Source of the DNA: JBFXJF01 sp050175155
Lineage (GTDB): Bacteria > Bacillota > Bacilli > Tepidibacillales > Tepidibacillaceae
Direction: 5' to 3'
Assembly (NCBI GenBank): GCA_050175155.1
Contig: JBFXJF010000009.1
Span: forward strand, 26,850-90,849
Length of the DNA stretch: 64,000 nt
Position 1 is the first letter of the stretch. The number at the start of each line of letters is the position of its first letter. The notes beneath the pieces are model-generated. The model had not been told where the DNA came from. It did no database searches and worked only from the letters and a program-made list of their open reading frames with translations. The translations under genes and the position numbers were made by a program. This document shows positions 9,776 through 18,212 of the stretch, one piece after another.

Positions 9776-10036
9776 TTACTCTTCGCTTATATCATCCTTA
9801 GCAGTTAAACGATGCGCTACAGTCTCCGGTTGAACAGCTGATAAAACAACGTGATCACTATCTGTAATTATAACAGCTCTCGTTCTCCTTCCATAAGTAG
9901 CATCGATTAACATGCTTCTCTCCCTAGCCTCTTGAATAATTCTTTTAATTGGCGCAGACTCTGGACTGACAACAGAAATAATTCGATTGGCAGAAACAAT
10001 ATTACCAAAACCAATATTAATAAGTTTAATTGACAT
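9776..10036 (-). CDS. remA: RemA family (DUF370) extracellular matrix regulatory protein
   Basis: An 86-residue protein matching the RemA/DUF370 family in length and sequence: MSIKLINIGFGN, then IKRIIQEARERSMLIDATYGRRTRAVI. In Bacillus subtilis the RemA oligomer binds DNA and activates biofilm matrix and osmoprotection genes; its role in Clostridia is less well known. The arginine-rich GRRTRAVI segment resembles the DNA-binding part of the family. It lies between the yicC-family gene and gmk, exactly where B. subtilis keeps it. Confidence 0.92.
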   Translation of the reverse strand: MSIKLINIGFGNIVSANRIISVVSPESAPIKRIIQEARERSMLIDATYGRRTRAVIITDSDHVVLSAVQPETVAHRLTAKDDISEE

Positions 10037-10099
10037 TATCTTACCCCCTATTTAGCTACAAAAACTACTTAAGTGCCCATTTTTTTTAATTTCTCTATC

Positions 10100-10981
10100 T
10101 TATTCAACATTTTGAACTTGCTCTCTTAGCTTTTCAAGTTCACTTTTCATTTCAACAACTAGGCGATTTAAAAGTAAGTCGTTAGCTTTTGAACCAATAG
10201 TATTAACCTCTCTATTCATCTCCTGAAGTAAAAAGTCCAATTTCCTTCCAACTGGTTCATTTTGTTGTAAAATAATCGCAAATTGATCAAAGTGGCTTTT
10301 TATTCTGGTTATCTCTTCATCAATGCTTGCTTTATCAGTGTAAATTGCAATCTCAGTCAATAAACGGGATTCATCCAGTTCCACAATACCATTTAACCAT
10401 TCAGCAATTTTATTAACCAATCTCTCTCGATAATCTATTATAACTGATGGTGCTCTTTTTATCATATCATTTAGTGAATTTTTTAATATATCTATTCGAT
10501 CTGTTAAATCTATATGTAAATTTTTACCTTCAATAATTCTCATTTCAGTAAGATTTTTGCAGGCGAGGTCTATTGTCTCTAAGAAATCCTGTTTTAAAAC
10601 CTCTATGTCTATTACGCTATGTCCAAGATTAATTACATCAGGAAAACTAATTAAATCTTTAAATTCGATATTCCCTTTAATATCTAAACGACTGTTAACT
10701 TCCTTGAAAAGGTTAAGATATTGATCAACTAAATTCCAGTCGACTTTTAATCTTTGGTTCAAGTTCTGCTCCTTATCAATAGAAATAAAGACATCCACTT
10801 TTCCACGTTTAACATACTCATTAATCTTCTTTTTCATCAAATCTTCAATTATATAAAAGTCCCTGGGCATCTTGAAATTAATTTCATTATATCTATGATT
10901 AACGGTTCTTATTTCAACAGTTACCTTTATCCCCTGAATAATAGATTCGGTTCTACCATACCCAGTCATACTCTTTATCAT
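10100..10981 (-). CDS. YicC/YloC family endoribonuclease
   Basis: A 293-residue member of the YicC family. It opens IKSMTGYGR and has the family's conserved N-terminal domain (TVEIRTVNHRYNEINFKMP). It ends with the DUF1732 domain, readable as EPVGRKLDFLLQEMNREVNTIGSKAND. YicC proteins have been described as stationary-phase proteins and more recently as endoribonucleases. It appears to be the first gene of the housekeeping operon: a candidate promoter lies at 11004-11032 and a terminator just upstream of that. Confidence 0.93.
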   Translation of the reverse strand: MIKSMTGYGRTESIIQGIKVTVEIRTVNHRYNEINFKMPRDFYIIEDLMKKKINEYVKRGKVDVFISIDKEQNLNQRLKVDWNLVDQYLNLFKEVNSRLDIKGNIEFKDLISFPDVINLGHSVIDIEVLKQDFLETIDLACKNLTEMRIIEGKNLHIDLTDRIDILKNSLNDMIKRAPSVIIDYRERLVNKIAEWLNGIVELDESRLLTEIAIYTDKASIDEEITRIKSHFDQFAIILQQNEPVGRKLDFLLQEMNREVNTIGSKANDLLLNRLVVEMKSELEKLREQVQNVE

Positions 10982-11003
10982 TTCTTATCACATCCATGTA
11001 TCT

Positions 11004-11032
11004 ATTCTAATCAATTTCGAACTATGGCACAA
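11004..11032 (-). promoter_or_regulatory. Candidate sigma-A promoter of the yicC-remA-gmk operon
   Basis: On the minus strand, TTGTGC (11032-11027) and TAGAAT (11009-11004) are separated by 17 bases. The -10 hexamer matches consensus at five positions, the -35 only at TTG. It lies between an upstream terminator (11061-11107) and the yicC start at 10981, where a new promoter would be needed. This is inference from position and a partial consensus. Confidence 0.42.
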
Positions 11033-11060
11033 GGATTTTCTAAATAAATATTCTCATAGT

Positions 11061-11107
11061 AAAAAAGAAAACTAATAATATGTTTAACCAAAATATTATT
11101 AGTTTTC
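11061..11107 (-). terminator. Rho-independent terminator after dapL
   Basis: A perfect 15-bp stem (11067-11081 with 11093-11107) encloses an 11-base loop. On the minus strand it is followed by six T residues (11066-11061). The stem is A/T-rich but uninterrupted. It ends transcription arriving from dapL before the yicC promoter. Its outermost base is also the first base of the neighbouring palindromic element. Confidence 0.8.
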
Positions 11108-11341
11108 AGACTGTTGAAAAAGTCCTATTTCTTCGTTACTAGAAGCATTTGTAGTTTACAACGTGCTCACCTTTTCCGTTCCTCCCAAAAGTACTCAAGA
11201 GTACAAGTCCCGCTAAGATGCTAAAGCATCTAGTCGTGCTATGCCGCACTTATGTAAACTACAAATACTTTCGTCTAGGTAGAAGTAAGCTCCGTTCCTC
11301 GATTTTAACGTGCCTCGAACTAGAACATTTTCAACAGTCTG
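11107..11341. repeat. 235-bp structured palindromic element (MITE-like repeat)
   Basis: An intergenic element bounded by a 14-base inverted repeat, CAGACTGTTGAAAA at 11107-11120 and its exact complement at 11328-11341. A second inverted pair of 13 bases lies inside (TTTGTAGTTTACA at 11148-11160; complement at 11253-11265). The centre contains three small perfect hairpins: GTACTC-AA-GAGTAC (11191-11204), AGATGCT-AA-AGCATCT (11216-11231) and GTGC-N6-GCAC (11236-11249). No open reading frame of note is inside. Together with the terminator and promoter it fills the 406-base gap between dapL and yicC. The layout is that of a non-autonomous palindromic repeat. A target-site duplication could not be recognised, and copy number elsewhere in the genome is unknown. 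Confidence 0.8.
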
Positions 11342-11387
11342 TCAGGTTATTATAAATTGTATAAAATAGATATTAAAACACATTATC

Positions 11388-12626
11388 TTAAAATTCAAAC
11401 TCTAACGAGGACAATCTCCTCTTAATCTCAGAAATTACTCTTTTTTCATCCTCTTCGTTTTCGGCTGCAAATGTGACTGAAAAACGGACATAGTTATCAA
11501 TATCGTCCCAAGGAACAGTTGATATAAGTTTTTCCTTTATCAAATATTGCGAAAATTCCTCAGCTGTATTAAATTTAAGACCATTCTTCAACCCTTTCGG
11601 TGCCGCAACATATAAATAAAATGATCCTTTAGGTTTCTTAGCATTAAATCCAAGTTCGTTTAGGGTAGCTACTAAAAGATTATGCCTTCGGGAATATTTT
11701 TCTGCAGTTTTTTTAGTTATTTCTGGATGCTTTAAAGCATATATTGCAGCCTCTTGTATTGCCAGAAATTGACCAGAATCATTGTTATCCTTAACATTAG
11801 CAAAAGCCTTAACTATCAATTCATTGCCCGCAATAAATCCTATACGCCAACCAGTCATATTATATGCTTTTGATAAAGAATGAACTTCAATCCCAACATC
11901 CTTAGCCCCTGGTATCGATAAAAAACTAAGTGGTTGGTTTCCATCAAATGTTAAAGCAGCATAAGCAGCGTCTTGTATAACGATTATATTATTTTCCTTA
12001 GCAAATCTTATAACTTTCTCAAAAAATTCTTTTGTAGCACTGGCCCCTGTAGGATTATTAGGATAATTTAAATAGAGCAGTTTAACTTTTTTAAGGGTAT
12101 CCTTATCTATTGCATCAAGATCTGGAAGAAAATTATTTTCTGCTACTAATGGCAATTTAATTACTTCACCGTCAAGCCATTCAGTATGTGTTCCCAAGAT
12201 TGGATATCCTGGAACAGTCATTAATACAATATCCCCAGAATTAATAAACGCTGTAGGTAACATTGACAAACATGATTTTGAACCGATGACATGAATCACT
12301 TCTTTGTCGGGGTCAATGTTTTCTACTCCATAAACCTCTTTAAGATATTCTGATACTGCTACCTTCAAACCCCTGCCACCATTGTCTGCATAGCCTTTAT
12401 TTTCAGGCTTTTTCGCAGCTTCATATAAAGCATTAATTACCCCATCATCTGCCATTTGGTCAGGTTCACCCACACCCATATCAATTAACTCAATATCAGG
12501 GAATTTTAGTTTTGCTTCTGCTTTAGCGCGTTTAATCTTTTCAAACTTATAAATTGCAGTATCCTTACCAAAATTACTACCACCAATTCTATCGGCGAAT
12601 AGTCTTTGAATATAACTCTCACTCAT
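11388..12626 (-). CDS. dapL: LL-diaminopimelate aminotransferase
   Basis: A 412-residue fold-type I PLP aminotransferase converting tetrahydrodipicolinate directly to LL-diaminopimelate, bypassing the succinylase and acetylase steps of lysine and peptidoglycan precursor synthesis. Visible features are MGVGEPDQ in the substrate-binding region, NYPNNPTGA, and the PLP lysine K253 in SLSKAYNMTGWRIGF. AAGGAGG precedes the ATG. It follows dapF by 33 bases; DapF then epimerises its product, so the two genes make consecutive steps. A generic aspartate aminotransferase is less likely given the DapL-like N-terminus and this context. Confidence 0.93.
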   Translation of the reverse strand: MSESYIQRLFADRIGGSNFGKDTAIYKFEKIKRAKAEAKLKFPDIELIDMGVGEPDQMADDGVINALYEAAKKPENKGYADNGGRGLKVAVSEYLKEVYGVENIDPDKEVIHVIGSKSCLSMLPTAFINSGDIVLMTVPGYPILGTHTEWLDGEVIKLPLVAENNFLPDLDAIDKDTLKKVKLLYLNYPNNPTGASATKEFFEKVIRFAKENNIIVIQDAAYAALTFDGNQPLSFLSIPGAKDVGIEVHSLSKAYNMTGWRIGFIAGNELIVKAFANVKDNNDSGQFLAIQEAAIYALKHPEITKKTAEKYSRRHNLLVATLNELGFNAKKPKGSFYLYVAAPKGLKNGLKFNTAEEFSQYLIKEKLISTVPWDDIDNYVRFSVTFAAENEEDEKRVISEIKRRLSSLEFEF

Positions 12627-12659
12627 GTCATGTCCTCCTTATAATTAATCTTAAGAGTG

Positions 12660-13499
12660 CTATTCTATCCATTCACCTTTAAAAACCTCTTTAGCCTCTC
12701 CAGTCATATACACTCTGTTATCCTTCTCATCCCAAACAATATTTAAATCCCCACCCTTTAGATGTACTAAAACATCCCGAGATGATTTTCCTACCAAAAC
12801 CGAGGCTACAGCAGTAGCACAAGCTCCAGTACCACATGCTAAAGTTTGTCCAACTCCTCTTTCCCAAACCCTCATTATTAATTCATTGTTTGATTTTACT
12901 GTTATGAATTCTACATTAGTTTTCCTAGGGAATAGTGAATTTTTCTCAATCATCGGTCCCCATTTTTCAATATCAAAATTAACAGCATCTTCAACATAAA
13001 TAATCGCATGAGGATTTCCCATTGAAACTGCAGTAAAATAAAAGATCTGATCATCAATTTTAATCGGATGATTTATAACTTTTTCCTCATTAATTAAAGT
13101 TGGAACTAAATTCCCCTGTAGAATAGGTTTACCCATATCTACTCTAACCAGAGCTACATCTCCCTTAGCTTCATCTAAGAATACAGTTACTTCTTTAACT
13201 CCCGCTTGAGTCTCTACTCTAATAGTTTCATTAGTAACCAATCCATGGTCAAACGCATACTTAGCAACACAACGTATGCCATTACCACATTGCTCCGGTT
13301 CTGTACCATCCGCATTAATGATTCTCATTCTTACGTCAGCTATTTCGGAAGGAAGTACAAATAACATTCCATCTGCACCTACACCAAAATTACGATCACA
13401 TATTCTTCTTGCCAATTCCGCTACTTTATCAGGCAATTCTTTATATTGTGCCAGCACAACAAAATCATTACCAATACCATGAATTTTCGTAAATTCCAT
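12660..13499 (-). CDS. dapF: Diaminopimelate epimerase
   Basis: Interconverts LL- and meso-diaminopimelate, supplying the cell-wall cross-link residue and lysine. The two active-site cysteines are present: C71 in EQCGNGIRC and C222 in LACGTGACATA. The N-terminal KIHGIGNDF is also diagnostic. The length of 279 residues is normal. GAGGAG lies upstream of the ATG. It is transcribed after the P-type ATPase gene and before dapL. Confidence 0.97.
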   Translation of the reverse strand: MEFTKIHGIGNDFVVLAQYKELPDKVAELARRICDRNFGVGADGMLFVLPSEIADVRMRIINADGTEPEQCGNGIRCVAKYAFDHGLVTNETIRVETQAGVKEVTVFLDEAKGDVALVRVDMGKPILQGNLVPTLINEEKVINHPIKIDDQIFYFTAVSMGNPHAIIYVEDAVNFDIEKWGPMIEKNSLFPRKTNVEFITVKSNNELIMRVWERGVGQTLACGTGACATAVASVLVGKSSRDVLVHLKGGDLNIVWDEKDNRVYMTGEAKEVFKGEWIE

Positions 13500-13550
13500 A
13501 TCATAAAACTCCTCTAGCTTAAAAAGATATTTAATACTTATTAAAACAAA

Positions 13551-16268
13551 CTATTTTCTATATGTAAATAACTTTATACTTCCAAAAGCTAAAGTAGGAA
13601 TTGCCCCTGCAATAAATGCTAAAAACCAATCATTTATACTTAAATCAACAGTTCTAAATATTGGTTGTAAATAATCTATGTATATTACCCCTATTAGCAA
13701 TACTAATGATGATAAAACCGCAAATATTAAATACTTATTTTCTAATATGTTCCTATGAAATATTGAAATATCACTTCTACAGTCGAACACATGGATTAAC
13801 TGAGCTAACACTAACGTTGTAAAAGCCATAGTTTGTGCCTTGATAAGATTTTCCGGATTGTTATCGTAGGTTAGTATAAATACAGCTAACGTTGCAAGTC
13901 CAATTAAAACACCCCTGCTAATAATTTTCCAACCTAGACCCCTTGCAAAAACATTTTCCCTTTCCTCTCTTGGGAGACGATTCATAATTTGTTCTTCAGC
14001 CTGATCAACTCCTAAAGCCATAGCAGGCAAACCATCCGTTGCTAGATTAACCCATAGAATTTGAATAGGAACTAGTGGTAATGGTAACCCTGCCAACATA
14101 GCGAAAAACATTGTGAGTATTTCCCCTACATTCGAAGCTAAAAGATATCTAATAAACTTTCTAATATTATCATAAATATTTCTGCCTTCCTCTATAGCGG
14201 CAACAATAGTTGTAAAGTTATCATCATTTAAAATTAAAGAAGAGGCCTCTTTCGCTACATCTGTACCAGTAATCCCCATAGAAATACCAATGTCAGCAGC
14301 TTTAATAGCAGGAGCATCATTAACTCCATCACCAGTCATAGCAACTACATTGCCCTCCATTTGAAGTGTTTGAACTATTCTAAGTTTATGTTCTGGTGAT
14401 ACACGCGAATAAACAAATACGTTGTTAACTATTTTTTTAAATTGGTTTACAGACATATTATATAAATCTTGTCCATCAACTGTCAAACCACCATATGGCA
14501 AGATATTTAGTTGTTTTGCTATAGCGATTGCTGTTGATTGGTGATCTCCTGTAATCATAACAGTCTTAATACCTGCCCTTTTACATACCTGAATAGCTTG
14601 TTTAACCTCTTCCCTTGGAGGATCTATCATTCCAGTTACCCCAATAAATATTAATTTACACTCTGCGTCTTTATCCGAATTAATACTTTCAAACTTTTTT
14701 AGCTCTTTATAAGCTAATCCCAAATTTCTTAAAGATTTGTCAGCCATTTCTTCTATTGCTTTTAAGACACATCTCCTTAATGTAGAAGTTAATGGAACTA
14801 TCTTTTCATCCCAGATAATTGCTGAACACTTATCTAGTAAAATATCGGGTGCTCCTTTAACAGCTACCATGGTCTCATTACCTCTAATTACAAGCGTTGA
14901 CATCATTTTTCTTGATGAATCAAAAGTGAATTCTTTTTTTCTTAGGTATATTTTGTCTAAGTCCTTCTTTATCACCTTTCCTTTAGTACCTAGAACTATA
15001 AGAGCACCCTCCGTAGGATCGCCGTGAATTCTCCATGTTTTTTTACTTTTTTTAATAAATCCTTTTATGTTTTCTTCTTCCTCTATTAAATGGGCATTAT
15101 TACATAATACTCCTACCTCTAATAACTTATTTAATGAAGCCAAGCTATCTGGTGAAATTTCTTGTGTTCCTAAAAAAAATTTACCTTTAGGATCATACCC
15201 GTTACCTGTAACTTGTATCTCTTTACCACCAATCCATAAATTCGTAACGGTCATCTTATTTTGTGTTAACGTTCCTGTTTTATCCGAACAGATAACAGTC
15301 GCACAGCCTAATGTTTCAACTGATGGTAGTTTCCTAACAATAGCATTTCTTTTAATCATTCTCTGAACACCTAACGCTAAAGCAACCGTAACTATAGCGG
15401 GTAATCCTTCAGGAATTGCTGCGACCGCTAGACTCACAGCAGTTAAAAACATTGAATAAAATTCCTGTCCCCGCCATATCCCCGTTAAAAAAACTAAAAT
15501 GGTTAAAGACAAAGATAATAAAACTAATATTTTGCCTAATTGGGTCAATTTCTTTTGAAGAGGTGTATCCTTCTCTTCAGTAGATTGTATTAGATCAGCT
15601 ATTTTCCCCATTTCCGTATCCATTCCTGTAGCTACAACTAAACCCATCCCTGTTCCTCTAGTAATTAATGTACCCATGAAGCCCATATTTTTTTGATCAC
15701 CAAGGGGTAAATCTATATAAGGAATACTCCCCTCACTTTTATTTACTGGTACCGACTCACCTGTTAAAGCAGATTCTTCAATATATAAATCATTGCATTT
15801 TAATAAACGTATATCCGCTGGAACTCTGTCACCGGTTTCTAAAATAACGATATCTCCTGGAACTACTTTTATTGCAGGTATCGAGTGTATTTGTCCATCC
15901 CTCATTACATTTGCTAGAGGGGCAGTCAAGTCTTTTAAAGCCTGCAAAGATTTTTCAGCACGATATTCTTGAACAAAGCCTAATACTGCATTAATTATTA
16001 CTATTATTATAATTGTTATCGCATCTGTATACTCTCCTAATAAACCTGAAATTAGTGTAGCTGCTAATAAAACTAAAATCATAAAATCTTTAAATTGATT
16101 TATAAATATTATAAAAGGTGATACCGTTTCACCTTGTTGTAATTGATTGGTTCCAAAAGCCTCTAGATTTTTCTTTGCAACTTCAGAAGATAACCCTATC
16201 TCCGTATTAACTTTAAAAAGCTTTAACAATTCTATTGTCGAAATTATGTGCCACTTATTATTTGACAT
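13551..16268 (-). CDS. Calcium-transporting P-type ATPase (SERCA/YloB type)
   Basis: A 905-residue P2A-type ion pump. The phosphorylated aspartate is D329 in CSDKTGTLTQNK. The actuator-domain TGES motif lies in EESALTGESVPV. The hinge is MTGDGVNDAPAI, and the M4 ion-binding motif is PEGLP at 286-290. Ten membrane helices are expected: two pairs before the large cytoplasmic domain and six at the C-terminus. M6 contains NLATDGLPA, typical of calcium pumps. AGGAGGGG precedes the ATG. B. subtilis carries the spore-expressed calcium ATPase yloB at the same point between yloA and yloC. Calcium is the likely ion; manganese remains possible. Confidence 0.92.
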   Translation of the reverse strand: MSNNKWHIISTIELLKLFKVNTEIGLSSEVAKKNLEAFGTNQLQQGETVSPFIIFINQFKDFMILVLLAATLISGLLGEYTDAITIIIIVIINAVLGFVQEYRAEKSLQALKDLTAPLANVMRDGQIHSIPAIKVVPGDIVILETGDRVPADIRLLKCNDLYIEESALTGESVPVNKSEGSIPYIDLPLGDQKNMGFMGTLITRGTGMGLVVATGMDTEMGKIADLIQSTEEKDTPLQKKLTQLGKILVLLSLSLTILVFLTGIWRGQEFYSMFLTAVSLAVAAIPEGLPAIVTVALALGVQRMIKRNAIVRKLPSVETLGCATVICSDKTGTLTQNKMTVTNLWIGGKEIQVTGNGYDPKGKFFLGTQEISPDSLASLNKLLEVGVLCNNAHLIEEEENIKGFIKKSKKTWRIHGDPTEGALIVLGTKGKVIKKDLDKIYLRKKEFTFDSSRKMMSTLVIRGNETMVAVKGAPDILLDKCSAIIWDEKIVPLTSTLRRCVLKAIEEMADKSLRNLGLAYKELKKFESINSDKDAECKLIFIGVTGMIDPPREEVKQAIQVCKRAGIKTVMITGDHQSTAIAIAKQLNILPYGGLTVDGQDLYNMSVNQFKKIVNNVFVYSRVSPEHKLRIVQTLQMEGNVVAMTGDGVNDAPAIKAADIGISMGITGTDVAKEASSLILNDDNFTTIVAAIEEGRNIYDNIRKFIRYLLASNVGEILTMFFAMLAGLPLPLVPIQILWVNLATDGLPAMALGVDQAEEQIMNRLPREERENVFARGLGWKIISRGVLIGLATLAVFILTYDNNPENLIKAQTMAFTTLVLAQLIHVFDCRSDISIFHRNILENKYLIFAVLSSLVLLIGVIYIDYLQPIFRTVDLSINDWFLAFIAGAIPTLAFGSIKLFTYRK

Positions 16269-16369
16269 TTTTTCCCCTCCTTTGAATCTAACCTTATCAA
16301 AAAACTTTATTCAGACGAGCCCGAAAAAAGAACACTAAATAATAAGCAACACCCAGAATTATTACTTTT

Positions 16370-16404
16370 AATAAAAATAAAAAGGCTGGGAAGACCCAGC
16401 CTTT
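16370..16404 (-). terminator. Terminator after the 16440-17312 membrane-protein gene
   Basis: A perfect 10-bp stem, AAAGGCTGGG paired with CCCAGCCTTT (16381-16404), has a four-base loop. On the minus strand it is followed by TTTATTTTTA. It lies 35 bases after the stop codon of the membrane protein and so separates it from the ATPase gene. Confidence 0.85.
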
Positions 16405-16439
16405 AAAGTAATATAATTTATATCTACCTTTTAAGAAAC

Positions 16440-17312
16440 TTAAGATTTATCAACCAATCTATTTTTGAAGAATGGAACGAAAAGAATCACGATTAGTAAT
16501 AGAGAAAGAAGTGCACCTTCTAACCATTCTTTTGATGATGCTGTTCCAGCAACTGAACGGTCTATATATGCTAATAATTGTGCAGCGAAGGTTATTATTG
16601 CTGCAATTACTCCTAGCTGCCAGCCTCGTTTACTTTTCATACCTAATAGACCTATAGCTACAGGGAAAAGGAATGATGCAGCATACAATGCATATCCACC
16701 TAAGAATAACTCTGGGTTGCTTTCAGCTGATTCAACGAAAGGAGCACTTGGACGACCATTAAAGTATCTAACTCCGTGTTGAGCATTAACATAGATATAT
16801 CCGCCTACAATTCCTAACATTGAGAATACTGTAATTTGTGATACTTTCATCTGCCAATCTGATTTTTCTGTTAGTAAAACAATAAAATACCCTATAAGTC
16901 CTATAATCATAACTGTTAATGTTGGAGGATATCCGCCTCCATGAGGTAATACTAGTACTACCCAAGGTATAACAGTTGCTACACCACTAATTGCAACCAT
17001 TGACATTATTGCTAAGGTTACTGCCCTAACTTTTTTATCCCCATTATAGAGATCTTTTGCAATAACAAGTAATGTTGCCCCAGCAAAAAATAGAATAACC
17101 ATCCACATATGAAAAGTAACGTTAAGGATTGCTACTGGAGTATCCCAAACACCATCTGGATGTTCAACTTGAAATGCTTCAACTAAACTGTGAAGTGCTG
17201 GGTTTAAACCTTGTATCAATAGATACGGTGCAAGAAGAATTAAAAAAATTCCCATTAGTACTGTTGTGACCGCCATAATAAGGCGACCCCTTTGGGTTGT
17301 TTCATGATTCAA
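16440..17312 (-). CDS. Unrecognised polytopic membrane protein, about eight helices
   Basis: I do not recognise this 290-residue protein. It has about eight hydrophobic segments, near residues 12-33, 62-85, 96-122, 131-148, 160-175, 201-225, 231-250 and 264-282, with a positively charged C-terminus (FFKNRLVDKS). Histidines at or near membrane segments (H68 in FHMW, H124 in LPHGGGYPP, H169 in AQHGVRYFNGRP) could bind a metal or haem, but this is speculation. The start is a TTG at 17312 with AAAGGAG nine bases upstream. It has its own terminator and is divergent from a Crp/Fnr-type regulator across a 154-base region, which suggests regulation by that protein. Confidence 0.8.
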   Translation of the reverse strand: MNHETTQRGRLIMAVTTVLMGIFLILLAPYLLIQGLNPALHSLVEAFQVEHPDGVWDTPVAILNVTFHMWMVILFFAGATLLVIAKDLYNGDKKVRAVTLAIMSMVAISGVATVIPWVVLVLPHGGGYPPTLTVMIIGLIGYFIVLLTEKSDWQMKVSQITVFSMLGIVGGYIYVNAQHGVRYFNGRPSAPFVESAESNPELFLGGYALYAASFLFPVAIGLLGMKSKRGWQLGVIAAIITFAAQLLAYIDRSVAGTASSKEWLEGALLSLLLIVILFVPFFKNRLVDKS

Positions 17313-17340
17313 ACTAATCTACTCCTTTCAAATGACAAGA

Positions 17341-17369
17341 TTGAGATTTTTAATGTCTTGCCTTATAAT
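17341..17369 (+). promoter_or_regulatory. Sigma-A promoter for the Crp/Fnr regulator gene
   Basis: TTGAGA (17341-17346), a 17-base spacer and a perfect TATAAT (17364-17369) point at the regulator gene at 17467. The expected transcript would start near 17376, leaving a leader of about 90 bases. The region also contains the upstream sequences of the divergent membrane-protein gene. Confidence 0.72.
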
Positions 17370-17395
17370 GAAAAGGTATCATAATTAATTAGATG

Positions 17396-17431
17396 AGACT
17401 TTACACTTATGTAAGTTGCAGAGTCTTTTTT
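17396..17431 (+). promoter_or_regulatory. Dyad and terminator-like hairpin in the leader of the Crp/Fnr gene
   Basis: TTACA-CTTA-TGTAA (17401-17414) is a perfect 14-base dyad with the five-four-five layout used by FNR-family operators. The flanking AGACT (17396-17400) and AGTCT (17422-17426) also pair, and six T residues follow (17426-17431), so the transcribed segment resembles an attenuator. It lies downstream of the promoter and 53 bases before the ATG. Either an autoregulatory operator or an RNA hairpin would fit; the sequence does not decide between them. Confidence 0.4.
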
Positions 17432-17466
17432 CATATTTATCTATTTATTTTTTTTGGAGGGGTTCA

Positions 17467-18171
17467 ATGATGGATGATATTTTAAAAAAGATAGACAACG
17501 CCAAGATTCTTTCTTTGTTACGCGAAGAAGATAGAAAAGAACTTGCTTCAAAAGCACATAAAAAACTATATTTTAAAGGAGAATTCATCTGTCACCAAGA
17601 TTATATTTGGCAAAACATGGCTTTTGTTTCGTCTGGTGATGTAAAGTGGACTTTATTCTCACCTGATGGTAAACGACAAATAGTATTTGGTTTAGAAGAA
17701 GGCTCTGTTATCCTCGGTCATTCCCTATTTGATGGCAAGGGTATGCCAGCATCTTTGGAAGTTATCTCTGACAGTATTGTGTGTATCTGGCCTAAAGAAA
17801 TAGTTATGCCAATATTATTAAGGAACGAAAATGCCCTATTGGAAGTAATGAGGGTTTTAGTTACAAATATGCGAAGGGTAAGAAATGTTGTATATGGATT
17901 CTCCTTTTATCGCGTCCCACAAAGATTGGCCAAACTTTTGCTTGATCATTATAATCCTGATGAGGGTGAAATTGCCGCTAGAGACCTGACCTTAGAAATA
18001 ATGGCAGCTGAGGTAGGTACTACACGCGAACTAATATCTAGGGTATTGCATGATTTTGCAAAAGAAGAAATAATCGACATATCTAGGAAAAATATTGTTT
18101 TTACAAATAAAGAGAAACTCGAAGAAATTGCAAGGGGAACAGCGTTACCATTTGATTTGAAAGAAATTTAA
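17467..18171 (+). CDS. Crp/Fnr family transcriptional regulator
   Basis: A 234-residue regulator with an N-terminal cyclic-nucleotide-binding-type beta barrel (about residues 12-125), a dimerisation helix (RNENALLEVMRVLVTNMRR) and a C-terminal winged helix whose recognition part reads AAEVGTTRELISRVLHDFAK. The FNR-type N-terminal cysteine cluster is absent, so an iron-sulfur oxygen sensor is unlikely. The ligand cannot be predicted. The ATG at 17467 is chosen because GGAGG stands six bases upstream; upstream in-frame codons lie in the leader. The gene is divergent from an unknown membrane protein and followed by rqcH on the same strand. Confidence 0.9.
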   Translation: MMDDILKKIDNAKILSLLREEDRKELASKAHKKLYFKGEFICHQDYIWQNMAFVSSGDVKWTLFSPDGKRQIVFGLEEGSVILGHSLFDGKGMPASLEVISDSIVCIWPKEIVMPILLRNENALLEVMRVLVTNMRRVRNVVYGFSFYRVPQRLAKLLLDHYNPDEGEIAARDLTLEIMAAEVGTTRELISRVLHDFAKEEIIDISRKNIVFTNKEKLEEIARGTALPFDLKEI

Positions 18172-18212
18172 GAATATTGAAATTATCCTAGTATAGAATT
18201 GATGTGAATAAA

